A DNA stretch of 64,000 nucleotides. It comes from Cellulosimicrobium cellulans. GTDB taxonomy: Bacteria > Actinomycetota > Actinomycetes > Actinomycetales > Cellulomonadaceae. Positions 23,702 to 31,667 of this stretch are shown here, piece by piece (positions within the stretch are counted from its first letter, which is position 1; each line of letters starts with the position of its first letter). The DNA lies in the NCBI RefSeq assembly GCF_016921195.1, contig NZ_JAFGYF010000008.1, positions 1-64,000 of the forward strand, written 5' to 3'. The notes under the pieces were generated by a model. That model was not told the origin of the DNA. It did no database searches and saw only the letters and a program-made list of their open reading frames with translations. The position numbers were made by a program, and so were the translations under genes.

Positions 23702-25309
23702 GTGACCGATCTCGAGCACGTGTCCTCGGCCCCGACCCGGCCGCAGCCCGCGGGGCGGGCGGAGGTGCGCGACCCGTTCGCCCTGGGCGTCGACGACCTG
23801 TTCGGCACGCCCGTCGCGGAGGCGGGCCCGGACGACGGCACGGCCCGGGCCGGACTGCCGCTCGACGAGAAGCTGCGCCAGGCGTACTTCTGGGTCGTCA
23901 ACCACGCGATCATCAGCCCGCACTACGACGTCGAGTTCGCGGCGCCCGGCGCGCGGGAGACGAGCTTCCGCCTCGGCGACTCGAAGGCGCTGCTCACCCT
24001 GCCGAGCGACCAGTCGTACTCGAGCTTCGTGCTGCTGCCGCTCCTGACCTTCGCCGTGCGCGGGCGGTGCCTCATGATCGGCGGGCCGGGCCGCGGGAAG
24101 ACCGCGAGCGCCGTGCTCATGGGCGTCCTCGCGGGCTACCCGGTGCGCGACGTGCGCCGCGCGATGCAGCACGGGCACCCGCAGCTGACGGTGTCGGACC
24201 TGTTCGGCACGCCGCTGCCCAAGGACCTCGTGCAGGCGGACAGCCTCGCGGACGTGGACGTCGCGTGGCGGTCGTGGCTGGGCATGCGCGTGAAGATCGT
24301 CGACGAGTACAACCGCATCCCCACCCGTACGCAGTCGGCGCTGCTCACCGTGCTCGCGGACGGGTACGTCGAGGTCTACGACCAGGTCTACGAGACGGGC
24401 GACGCCGCCTGGTACCTGACGGCGAACGACGACGCGGGGGGTGGGACGTACCAGGTGGTCGACGCGCTGCGGGACCGCATCGACGTCGTCGTGCACGCGC
24501 TGCCGTTCAACAACCGCTTCCTGGGCGACCTCGTCGCGCGCGCGGAGCGGCGCGTACGGCCGGAGGAGAACGTGCCGCCGGAGATCGTGTTCGACGCCGC
24601 CGAGCACGACGCGCTGCACGCCGCGATCCTCGCCGTCCCGTTCCCGGACCCGGTGCGCCGTCGTCTGGAGTTCTTCGCGAGCCAGCTCGAGGTGCTCGAG
24701 CGAGCCGGCTGGCAGTTCGAGTACCGGACCAAGGACACGGCGCGCGTCGCGGGCGTCGACCCGCACCTCGTGGCGACGGCGGACACGGGCCGCGACCGTC
24801 TGGGCGACGTGGGCGCGCAGACGCTCAACGGCCTGTCGGTGCGCGCGCTGCAGTCGCTCGTCGCGTACGCGAAGGCCATGGCGTACTTCCGCGGGAACGC
24901 CGAGGTGGACCTCGCGGACCTGCGCGCGGTGCTCCCCTTCGTCCTCCACGACAAGCTGCTCCCCGACCTGCAGTCGGCCCCGTTCGACGACCGCGAGCGG
25001 GAGCCGCTGCGCTCGGACCGGGTCTCGTGGATCCGCGACCTGTTCGACACGGCGTGCCGCCAGTACGACGCCGCCGGCCTGGACGACCGGGACGACGTCG
25101 GCGAGATCCTCGCGGAGGTCGCCGCCGGTCTCGAGGGTCTGCCGGAGGCGGACGTGCTGCGCCGGCTCGCCCGGATCGAGCAGGTCCTCGCGTCGTGGGA
25201 GAAGCACGCCAAGCTCCACGGCCACGTGTACGAGGACGCGCTCGCGCTCAAGTACGCCCACCAGCGGTACACGAACTACCTCGCGTGGCTGCGCTGGAGC
25301 GGCTCGTGA
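23702..25309 (+). CDS. MoxR-type AAA+ ATPase
   Basis: 535 residues from GTG 23702. AAA+ core: Walker A GGPGRGKTA (about 128-136), Walker B VKIVDEYNRIPTRTQSALL (about 197), sensor/arginine region DALRDRIDVVVHALPFNNRFL. The N-terminal 90 residues and a helical C-terminal 200 residues are longer than in minimal MoxR proteins. MoxR ATPases act as chaperones that remodel or load metals into partner proteins, usually with a VWA protein; such a protein is encoded two genes downstream. It heads a run of genes overlapping by GTGA (25306, 26532) or by a few bases. CAGGAT at 23691-23696 lies 6 nt before the start, suggesting a leaderless mRNA. Confidence 0.88.
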   Translation: MTDLEHVSSAPTRPQPAGRAEVRDPFALGVDDLFGTPVAEAGPDDGTARAGLPLDEKLRQAYFWVVNHAIISPHYDVEFAAPGARETSFRLGDSKALLTLPSDQSYSSFVLLPLLTFAVRGRCLMIGGPGRGKTASAVLMGVLAGYPVRDVRRAMQHGHPQLTVSDLFGTPLPKDLVQADSLADVDVAWRSWLGMRVKIVDEYNRIPTRTQSALLTVLADGYVEVYDQVYETGDAAWYLTANDDAGGGTYQVVDALRDRIDVVVHALPFNNRFLGDLVARAERRVRPEENVPPEIVFDAAEHDALHAAILAVPFPDPVRRRLEFFASQLEVLERAGWQFEYRTKDTARVAGVDPHLVATADTGRDRLGDVGAQTLNGLSVRALQSLVAYAKAMAYFRGNAEVDLADLRAVLPFVLHDKLLPDLQSAPFDDREREPLRSDRVSWIRDLFDTACRQYDAAGLDDRDDVGEILAEVAAGLEGLPEADVLRRLARIEQVLASWEKHAKLHGHVYEDALALKYAHQRYTNYLAWLRWSGS

Positions 25310-26535
25310 CCGAGGTCGCCACCGGTCGCGCCCCGGGTCCGCGCGACGTCGCGCCGGCCGCGTTCTCGTCCCGCGCGCTCGCCGCGCGCGAGCGCTACGA
25401 CGCGGCGCTGGCCCGCGCCCTCGCGCTCGGCGCGGACCGGGACACGCTCGCCGACGCGGTGCGCGAGGCGGCCGTGGCGGCGGACCCGCTCGCCCTCCGG
25501 CTCGGGCCGGACGCCTTCGCGGCGACGTGCGACGCGCTCGTCGACGCGGTCGCGCGGCTCGTGGCGGCGCGGCGTTGGCGCGTCGGCGGACCGGAGCGGA
25601 GCGCCGTCCTCGACCTGGTGCCACGCCTGGGGCCGTGGCTCGCGGCGGCGCCCGCCGTCACGGTCGCGGCCGTCGTCGACGGCGCGCGTGCCGTCGGCGG
25701 CGGGCCGGGGTCGCGGGGGGACGTCGCCGGCTGGGCGGCGCGCGTCGTGGCGGCGGCCGAGGCCTCGCCCGCCGCGGAGCACGGCGCGCCCGAGGTCGGC
25801 GTCGTCCGGGGCGCGGTGCTCGTCGCCGCGTGGCGCAGCGGGCTCGTGCGCTACCGGGACGCGGCGCTCGACGCCGCGCGCTCGCTCCCGGCGCCGGTCG
25901 CTCGGGCGGCGCTCTCGCTCCCGACGACCGACGCGGACGCGCGGACCGACTCCGCCGACCTGCGTGCCGTGCTCGACCGCCACGCCGCAGACCCGTGGTG
26001 GTGGCCCGCCGCAGCGCCGACCGGGGAGCCCGCCGGCACGAGGTGGGTCCGCCTCCCGGGTGCTCCCGGGCCCGCCCAGGTCCTGGGGCGGTTCGGCGGC
26101 TTCCGCGGGTTCGGCGGCCCGTGGCGGTCGCCCGCGCTCGTCGTCGGTGCCGACGCGCGCCACCCGGGCCTGCGCTGGGTGCTGCTCTCGACCGGCGACG
26201 AACGCGCCGCGGACACCGGCACGGACACCGCGGCCGGGGACGAGACGGTCGAGTGGACGCTCGTCGCCGACGTCCACGGCGCGTTCGTCGCGCGCGCACC
26301 CGGTGCCGGCGACCACGCCACGGGCGCGGTCACCCCGCCGGGGCCCGACGCCGCCGACCAGGACCTCCACGGGGCGGACCACGGTTCCGCCGACCGGCGC
26401 GCGGCCGATCCGGCCCCCGAGGGCGTCCTGACGGACGTCAGCGGCGCCGCGGTGGTCGAGACGCCGTCGGGCCGGCTCGCGCTGCTGAGCCGGACCGGCT
26501 CGTACGACGTCCTCCTCGTGCGGTGGCCCCGGTGA
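25306..26535 (+). CDS. unknown protein of the MoxR/VWA module
   Basis: 409 residues from GTG 25306, overlapping the ATPase stop. The N-terminal 200 residues are Ala/Arg-rich helices (ALAARERYDAALARALALGA, then VAGWAARVVAAAEASPAAEH). The C-terminal half is beta-rich (VLGRFGGFRGFGGPW, WVLLSTGDERAADTG, WTLVADVHGAFVARAP, GRLALLSRTGSYDVLLVRWP), with an acidic, disordered insert at about 350-375. I recognise no family and see no signal peptide or membrane segment. Its fixed position between the AAA ATPase and the zincin/VWA gene, with GTGA overlaps on both sides, points to a subunit or substrate adaptor of the same complex. Confidence 0.75.
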   Translation: MTEVATGRAPGPRDVAPAAFSSRALAARERYDAALARALALGADRDTLADAVREAAVAADPLALRLGPDAFAATCDALVDAVARLVAARRWRVGGPERSAVLDLVPRLGPWLAAAPAVTVAAVVDGARAVGGGPGSRGDVAGWAARVVAAAEASPAAEHGAPEVGVVRGAVLVAAWRSGLVRYRDAALDAARSLPAPVARAALSLPTTDADARTDSADLRAVLDRHAADPWWWPAAAPTGEPAGTRWVRLPGAPGPAQVLGRFGGFRGFGGPWRSPALVVGADARHPGLRWVLLSTGDERAADTGTDTAAGDETVEWTLVADVHGAFVARAPGAGDHATGAVTPPGPDAADQDLHGADHGSADRRAADPAPEGVLTDVSGAAVVETPSGRLALLSRTGSYDVLLVRWPR

Positions 26536-28496
26536 CCGCGGCGGCGCCCGACCGCCCCGGCGCGCCGCCCGACCTCGGGGCGCTGCGCGAGCGGTGGCAC
26601 GCCGCCTGGCCCGAGGCGCTCGCGGCCTGGGGCCGGTTCACGCGACTGAGCGCCCCGACGTTGCACGGCCCCGGCACGGCCCCGGAGGGGGTCGGGTCGT
26701 TCGCGTGGTTCTCGACGACGCGCGTGAGCGTGCACGTGGACCTCGCCGAGGTCGTGGAGCTGGGCATCGAGGACCACGCGGTCGCGGTCCTCGCGCACGA
26801 GGTGGGGCACCACGTGCTCTCCCCCGGCGACCTCACGACGAGCGCGCTCCTCGTCGCGCGCACGCGCGCCGGGCTCGTCGACCAGGACCACCTCGCGCCG
26901 CTCACCGCCAACCTGTGGAGCGACCTGCTCATCAACGACCGCCTCCAGCGCCGTGCCGGGATCGACCTCGCCGGCCTGTGGCGCGCGCTGGGTCCGGGGA
27001 CGAGCACGGTCATGCAGACCGTGCTGCGCGCGGACGAGATCCTGTGGGGCCTGCCGCGCGGCGACCTCACCGCATCGGACACCCCGGTGGCCGAGCGCGA
27101 GGCGACGCTCGTGGCGCGGCTCGTGCGCGCCTACGCCGACGACCCTGTCGGCGGCGCCGCGGGGTTCGCCGCGCTGCTGCGCACGCTGCTCGCGGCGGAG
27201 GCGGGGTCGCTCGCGACCGCGAAGGACGCCCGCCGCCGCGCACGACCGGAGCACGGGGACCGCGAGACCCGCCGGCGCCACCTCCAGCGTCGGCGGTCCA
27301 CGCTGCCCCACGTGGTCTGCGGCCAGGACGAGGTGGCCGGGGCGGTCCCGGGCGGCCTCGCGACCGACCCGCGCGCCGTCGAGCCCGTGCGCCACCCCGC
27401 GCTCGACCCGCGCGTCGTCGGGGACCTCGGGCTGGGCGCCGACGACGACCCCTCGGCGCGACCGGACACCACGCAGCACGCCCCCGCGACGGGCGGCGAG
27501 GGCGCGCACGACGCGACCGGCCAGGCTCTGGCGCCGGCGGACTACGACGCGACGCTCCGGCTGCTCGGGCTCACGACGGACGCCGCGGCGTCGGCCCGGC
27601 GCTGGTACCGCGAGCACGCCGCGCCCCTGCTCGTCCCGTTCCCCGTGCGCGAGCACGTGCGCGCCACCGAGCCGCTGCTCGGCGCGCACGAGCAGTGGGA
27701 CGTGGGCGACGAGCTGAGCGAGGTGGACTGGACGGGGACGTTGCTGCGCTCGCCCGTCGTCGTGCCGGGGTTCACGACGGTGCGCCGGTCGGTGGACGAG
27801 GACACGGGCGACGAGCCCGACCGCGTGCCCGTCGACCTCGACCTCTACCTCGACTCGTCCGGCTCCATGCCGGACCCGACGCGGCGGGTCGCGCCGATCG
27901 CGCTCGCCGGTGCCGTGCTCGCGCTCTCGGCCCTGCGCGCCGGGGCGCGCGTGCAGGCGACGACGTGGAGCGGGCCGCGGCAGGTCGCCGGGACGGACGG
28001 GTTCGTTCGCGACGAGGACCGCGTGCTCGACGCGGTGGTCGCGCACTTCGGCGGGTCGACGTCCTTCCCGGTGCCGCTCCTGGAGCGCACGCACCTCGGC
28101 GACCCGGTGACAGGAGCCGCGCCGACCCGCACGCGCCCGTGCCACGTCGCCGTCATCTCCGACGACGGCGTCGTGTCGATGTTCGACGACGTGGTCCGGA
28201 TCCGGTGGGGCGCTCGCCCCGACACCGAGCTGGTCGCGCCCCACGAGGGCACCGCGGCGCGCGCCGTCGCGGCCGCCGGGGGCGGGGGCACGCTCGTCCT
28301 GGACGTCTCGGCCGAGGGCGCCGAGACGGTGCGGGAGTACGCGGTGGGCTACCGGGTCCACGCCGTGCAGACCCAGGACGACCTCGTCGCGTTCGCCCGC
28401 GCGTTCGCGCGCGAGCTGTGGGGCGCCTCGACCGGCGCCCCGGCCGGTGCACGGACAGCGGGCACCCGACCGGAAGGGGCCCGTCGTGGCCGATGA
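26532..28496 (+). CDS. VWA-domain protein with N-terminal metallopeptidase-like (HExxH) region
   Basis: 654 residues from GTG 26532. Around residue 89 AVLAHEVGHHVLSPGDLTTS gives a zincin HExxH motif, and DLLINDRLQRRAG follows, resembling the putative peptidase part of DUF2201-type proteins. A charged linker (about 235-335) leads to a VWA-like domain with the MIDAS motif LYLDSSGSMPDP (about 438) and VAVISDDGVVSMFDD, the fourth strand and loop. MoxR ATPases typically act on such VWA partners. The combination of an intact HExxH and an intact MIDAS suggests both zinc and Mg binding; whether it cleaves protein is unknown. Confidence 0.85.
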   Translation: MTAAAPDRPGAPPDLGALRERWHAAWPEALAAWGRFTRLSAPTLHGPGTAPEGVGSFAWFSTTRVSVHVDLAEVVELGIEDHAVAVLAHEVGHHVLSPGDLTTSALLVARTRAGLVDQDHLAPLTANLWSDLLINDRLQRRAGIDLAGLWRALGPGTSTVMQTVLRADEILWGLPRGDLTASDTPVAEREATLVARLVRAYADDPVGGAAGFAALLRTLLAAEAGSLATAKDARRRARPEHGDRETRRRHLQRRRSTLPHVVCGQDEVAGAVPGGLATDPRAVEPVRHPALDPRVVGDLGLGADDDPSARPDTTQHAPATGGEGAHDATGQALAPADYDATLRLLGLTTDAAASARRWYREHAAPLLVPFPVREHVRATEPLLGAHEQWDVGDELSEVDWTGTLLRSPVVVPGFTTVRRSVDEDTGDEPDRVPVDLDLYLDSSGSMPDPTRRVAPIALAGAVLALSALRAGARVQATTWSGPRQVAGTDGFVRDEDRVLDAVVAHFGGSTSFPVPLLERTHLGDPVTGAAPTRTRPCHVAVISDDGVVSMFDDVVRIRWGARPDTELVAPHEGTAARAVAAAGGGGTLVLDVSAEGAETVREYAVGYRVHAVQTQDDLVAFARAFARELWGASTGAPAGARTAGTRPEGARRGR

Positions 28497-29097
28497 CCTC
28501 ACCCGCCCCACGGTCGAGGGCCCCGCGCTCGCCGACGTCGTGCACCGCCTGGCCGACACGCCCCCGGACGTGCTGGACCACCCCGTGGTCGTGGCCGCCG
28601 CGCTCGTCGGCGACACCGCGGACCTCCTCGCCGGCGACGGCGCGATCGGCGTGCTGCGCGGTTCGCCGCGCACCGCCGTCGAGGCGCTGTGCACCCATGC
28701 CCCGTACGCGGCGCTCGCCGGGACGGTCTGCTGGCTCCTGCGCGACGAGAACCTGCTCGCCGGGCCCGCGTTCCGGGCCGCCGCGACGCCGGGCGCGCTC
28801 GTCCGGGTCGTCGAGCAGACCGTGCCCGCCCTCGCGGCGCTGCGGACGCCGGACGACTGGCTGCACGCGCCGGCGGCGCGCGAGGAGCTGGCCCGCGCGG
28901 TGCTGCGCGAGCTCGGGCTGCGGCCCGCGGGCGAGAGCCCCGAGGTGGCCCAGGACCGGTGGGCCGCCGTGAGCACGGCGGAGCAGCGCCGGATCGCGCG
29001 CGAGATGGCGCAGGAGGCGCGGCGGGCCGAGCAGCTCGCGCGCGAGCTCGCGGAGAAGCGGGCCAAGGAGGCCGCCGCGCAGTACGCGAATTACTAG
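28486..29097 (+). CDS. small helical protein of the MoxR/VWA module
   Basis: 203 residues from GTG 28486 (VADDLTRPTVEGPALADVV), overlapping the VWA gene by 11 nt. The body is helical and hydrophobic (VVAAALVGDTADLLAGDGAI, AALAGTVCWLLRDENLLAGP, LRTPDDWLHAPAAREELARA). The last 40 residues form a strongly charged helix (EQRRIAREMAQEARRAEQLA and RELAEKRAKEAAAQY), probably a coiled coil. No known domain is recognised. It probably binds another component of the module. Confidence 0.72.
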   Translation: MADDLTRPTVEGPALADVVHRLADTPPDVLDHPVVVAAALVGDTADLLAGDGAIGVLRGSPRTAVEALCTHAPYAALAGTVCWLLRDENLLAGPAFRAAATPGALVRVVEQTVPALAALRTPDDWLHAPAAREELARAVLRELGLRPAGESPEVAQDRWAAVSTAEQRRIAREMAQEARRAEQLARELAEKRAKEAAAQYANY

Positions 29098-29119
29098 CGA
29101 AACTCCTGACGAGGACTCC

Positions 29120-30658
29120 ATGACGACACCCGACGACGCTCCCGACCTCACGCTCGACGAGTACGCTCCCGGCTCGGCGGTCGCGCTCACCGACGCCGAG
29201 CGCTGGCCCACGCTCGACGCCGCCGGCCGGGCCGCGCTCGACGCCGTGCGGGGCCACCCCGCCGCCCCCGCCTGGGTCCACGTCACCGGCGACCGGCTGC
29301 GCCCCGACGACCTGCCCGTGCTCGACGAGGTCGCGGCGCGCCTCGCCGCCGGCCACCCCGACGCCCGTGCCGGCACCCGCGCCGAGGACCGGGGAGCGCC
29401 GCCCGCCACCGCGGACGGGTCGCCGCTCGCACCGCCCGCGTGGGTGGGTGCCCTCATCGACCGGGCGCACGCCGTCGTGCCGCGGTACCGGCGGGCGCGC
29501 GACCGCGGGGAGAGCGGGGCCGGGTCGCCGCTCACCGCGGTCCGGCCCGTCACGCGTGACGACCTGCGGCACGACGTGGCGTCGTTCGTCCCGGTGGACG
29601 TGCCGCTCGGCCGGGTGCTCGAGGGCACGAGCTCCGGCAGCACGGGCGCCGCGGTCCGCGTGCCGCTGCACCCCGTCACCGTCGCGGCGGACCTCGTGCT
29701 CCTGCAGCACCTCGTCTCGGGAGCAGCTGCCTCGTCGGGCGCCGCGTGGGAGCCGGCCCCCGGACGGCTCGGCCTCGTGAACCTCGTGGACCAGCGCAAC
29801 GCGTTCACCTACGCCTCGGCCATGACGGGGTTCCGGCGGCCGCCGGGCACCCCCGCGCCGAGCATGGCCCGCGTGAACCTCGACCCCGGGGCGTGGCGAC
29901 GGCCGGGCGACCGGGAGGCGTTCCTCGCGGCCCAGGACCCGCAGGTCGTGTCCAGCTCGCCGCTGCCGCTGCTCGCGCTCGCCCGCCTCGCCGAGGAGCA
30001 CGGGCTCGACCTGCACCCGGTCGCGCTCGTGAGCGGGGCCGCGCACCTGTCCGACGTCGCCCGCGCGCGACTGCGCGCCACGTGGGACGTCCCCGTCGTG
30101 GACCTCTACGGGCTGCGCGAGACCGGCGCGGTCGCGGCCCGCACCGACGCCGGGCCTTTCGTCGTCGTCGCGGGCCGGCGCGTCTGGGTCGAGGTCCTCG
30201 ACGACGACGGCGCCCCGGTCCCCGACGGCGACCTCGGCGAGGTGGTCGTCACGGTCGACGAGAACCCGTACCTGCCTCTCCTGCGCTACCGCACCGGGGA
30301 CCGCGCGCGGATCGTGCGGCGCGGGGAGCGGGTCGAGCTGCACGACCTGGAGGGCCGGTCCCCCGTGCGCTACCTCCGGCCCGACGGCGCGTGGGTGCCG
30401 TCCGTCGACGCCGCGCAGCACCTCCAGGCCCACGGCATGGCTGCGTGGCAGCTCCACCAGTCCGCCGACGGGAGCGTCGCGCTCGACGTCGTCCCCGACG
30501 CCCCGGGAGACGCCGGGGCGCGGGCCGCGCGGGCCGCGGGCGACGCCGTCGGGCACCTGCTGGGGCGCCGCGTCGCGGTGCGGGAGGTGAGCCCGGCCCG
30601 GCTCGGCGCCGGCCGGGCCCGCCGCTGGTCGAGCGACGTGCCCGGCGGCGCCGCGTGA
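29120..30658 (+). CDS. adenylate-forming (AMP-ligase, PaaK/F390-synthetase-like) protein
   Basis: 512 residues; the ATG at 29120 follows GAGGACTCC and comes 22 bp after the previous stop. The core has the P-loop TSSGSTGAAVRVPLHP (about 170), VVSSSPLPLLALARLAEEHG, DLYGLRETGAVAARTDAGPF (the YGLTE-type motif) and LPLLRYRTGDRARIV (the hinge/TGD motif). These are features of phenylacetate-CoA ligase and coenzyme F390 synthetase relatives. The first 100 residues are extra and not recognised. It probably adenylates a carboxylate or transfers AMP. Its place at the end of a MoxR/VWA gene run is unusual; it may be functionally separate. Confidence 0.75.
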   Translation: MTTPDDAPDLTLDEYAPGSAVALTDAERWPTLDAAGRAALDAVRGHPAAPAWVHVTGDRLRPDDLPVLDEVAARLAAGHPDARAGTRAEDRGAPPATADGSPLAPPAWVGALIDRAHAVVPRYRRARDRGESGAGSPLTAVRPVTRDDLRHDVASFVPVDVPLGRVLEGTSSGSTGAAVRVPLHPVTVAADLVLLQHLVSGAAASSGAAWEPAPGRLGLVNLVDQRNAFTYASAMTGFRRPPGTPAPSMARVNLDPGAWRRPGDREAFLAAQDPQVVSSSPLPLLALARLAEEHGLDLHPVALVSGAAHLSDVARARLRATWDVPVVDLYGLRETGAVAARTDAGPFVVVAGRRVWVEVLDDDGAPVPDGDLGEVVVTVDENPYLPLLRYRTGDRARIVRRGERVELHDLEGRSPVRYLRPDGAWVPSVDAAQHLQAHGMAAWQLHQSADGSVALDVVPDAPGDAGARAARAAGDAVGHLLGRRVAVREVSPARLGAGRARRWSSDVPGGAA

Positions 30659-30662
30659 CGGC

Positions 30663-31379
30663 TCAGCCGAGCTGGCCCACGGGGCGGTAGACGACCGAGG
30701 ACGCCCGGTTGTCGAACGTGCCCAGCGTCGCGCAGTGCGGCGTGCAGTTCTTCTTCGCACCCGCGTAGTTGTACGAGTCGTACAGGGTCACCCAGCAGCC
30801 CGCGTAGGTCGTCGCGGAGGTGACGACGTTGTTCATGAGCAGGTTCGCGAGGTTCGGGAAGCCGTAGGTCGAGCCGGTGTAGCACCCGTTGGTGCCCGAC
30901 CCGTAGAGCACCTTGGACGCGCCCTTGTAGTTGGCGTCGCGCCACAGCACGCCCAGGACGAGCGAGCTCGCCGCGGCGGCCGCCGCACGCTCCGTCCCGG
31001 CGAGGCGAGGCGCGACCGATGCCGACGCGTTGAGCTCCGCGACGAGGCCCTCGACCTGCGCGGGCGTCGCGTCGGCGAGCCGCGACGAGGCGACGTCGCC
31101 GCCCGAGACGAACTCGAGCGCCTCCTCGAGCGAGCCGAAGCACACCTCGGGCGCGGGCGGGAGCGTGTCAGGGTCCTGGCCGGGCAGGAGCGGCTGCGCC
31201 TCGACCGCGCAGCTCTCACCGGTCGAGACCTGGGCGTCGTCGGCGGCGTCGGCTCCGCGGTCCCAGGTCACGACCCGCAGGTCCGGCTCCGACGCGAGGG
31301 CGGGCGCCGCGGCGGCGGCGCTGAGGGCGAGTCCGGCGACGAGCGCGGCGGACAGGACGCGGAACGAGGATCTGGTCAT
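30663..31379 (-). CDS. secreted I36 (beta-gamma-crystallin-like) protein, possible peptidase inhibitor
   Basis: 238 residues from ATG 31379 behind GGAGAAA. A signal peptide is clear (MTRSSFRVLSAALVAGLALS, then AAAAAPALA, cleavage near 30). The acidic middle is not recognised. The C-terminal 90 residues contain two beta-gamma-crystallin-like repeats (LWRDANYKGASKVLYGSG and WVTLYDSYNYAGAKKNCTPH), matching I36/SMI-type proteins; four cysteines could form disulfides. I36 members inhibit metallopeptidases, but many homologues have other or unknown roles. It is divergent from an S8 protease gene, which fits a protease/inhibitor pair without proving it. It ends 4 bp from the previous stop. Confidence 0.75.
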   Translation of the reverse strand: MTRSSFRVLSAALVAGLALSAAAAAPALASEPDLRVVTWDRGADAADDAQVSTGESCAVEAQPLLPGQDPDTLPPAPEVCFGSLEEALEFVSGGDVASSRLADATPAQVEGLVAELNASASVAPRLAGTERAAAAAASSLVLGVLWRDANYKGASKVLYGSGTNGCYTGSTYGFPNLANLLMNNVVTSATTYAGCWVTLYDSYNYAGAKKNCTPHCATLGTFDNRASSVVYRPVGQLG

Positions 31380-31449
31380 GGTTTCTCCTTCTGCGTGGGC
31401 CACGCCCCCGGGTTCGCACCCCGTGGACCTGCCGCGGGAAGGGGACTCC

Positions 31450-31471
31450 CACAGGACGGCCACGTCCTGTG
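31450..31471. promoter_or_regulatory. 9-bp inverted repeat upstream of the I36-like gene
   Basis: CACAGGACG (31450-31458), GCCA, CGTCCTGTG (31463-31471). A minus-strand -10-like TACGAT (31487 to 31482) puts transcription start at about 31475, so the repeat lies at the very start of the transcript or just over it: an operator or 5' hairpin. Confidence 0.5.
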
Positions 31472-31667
31472 ACCCCGCCCGCATCGTAGAGCGTGCCGCC
31501 CCTGTTGTCTCCGGCTCCGGGCCGGTTCTGGCACCCGCCGCTGGGCAGGCCCGGCACTCGTTGGTTACCGTGCTCGGGTGGCCTTCGTCCCACCCGGGCG
31601 AGACCGCTGGGAAGGACCCATCCACGAACCCTTCGCCGAACCGGCCCTGCCGGGGAGATGAGTGTCG

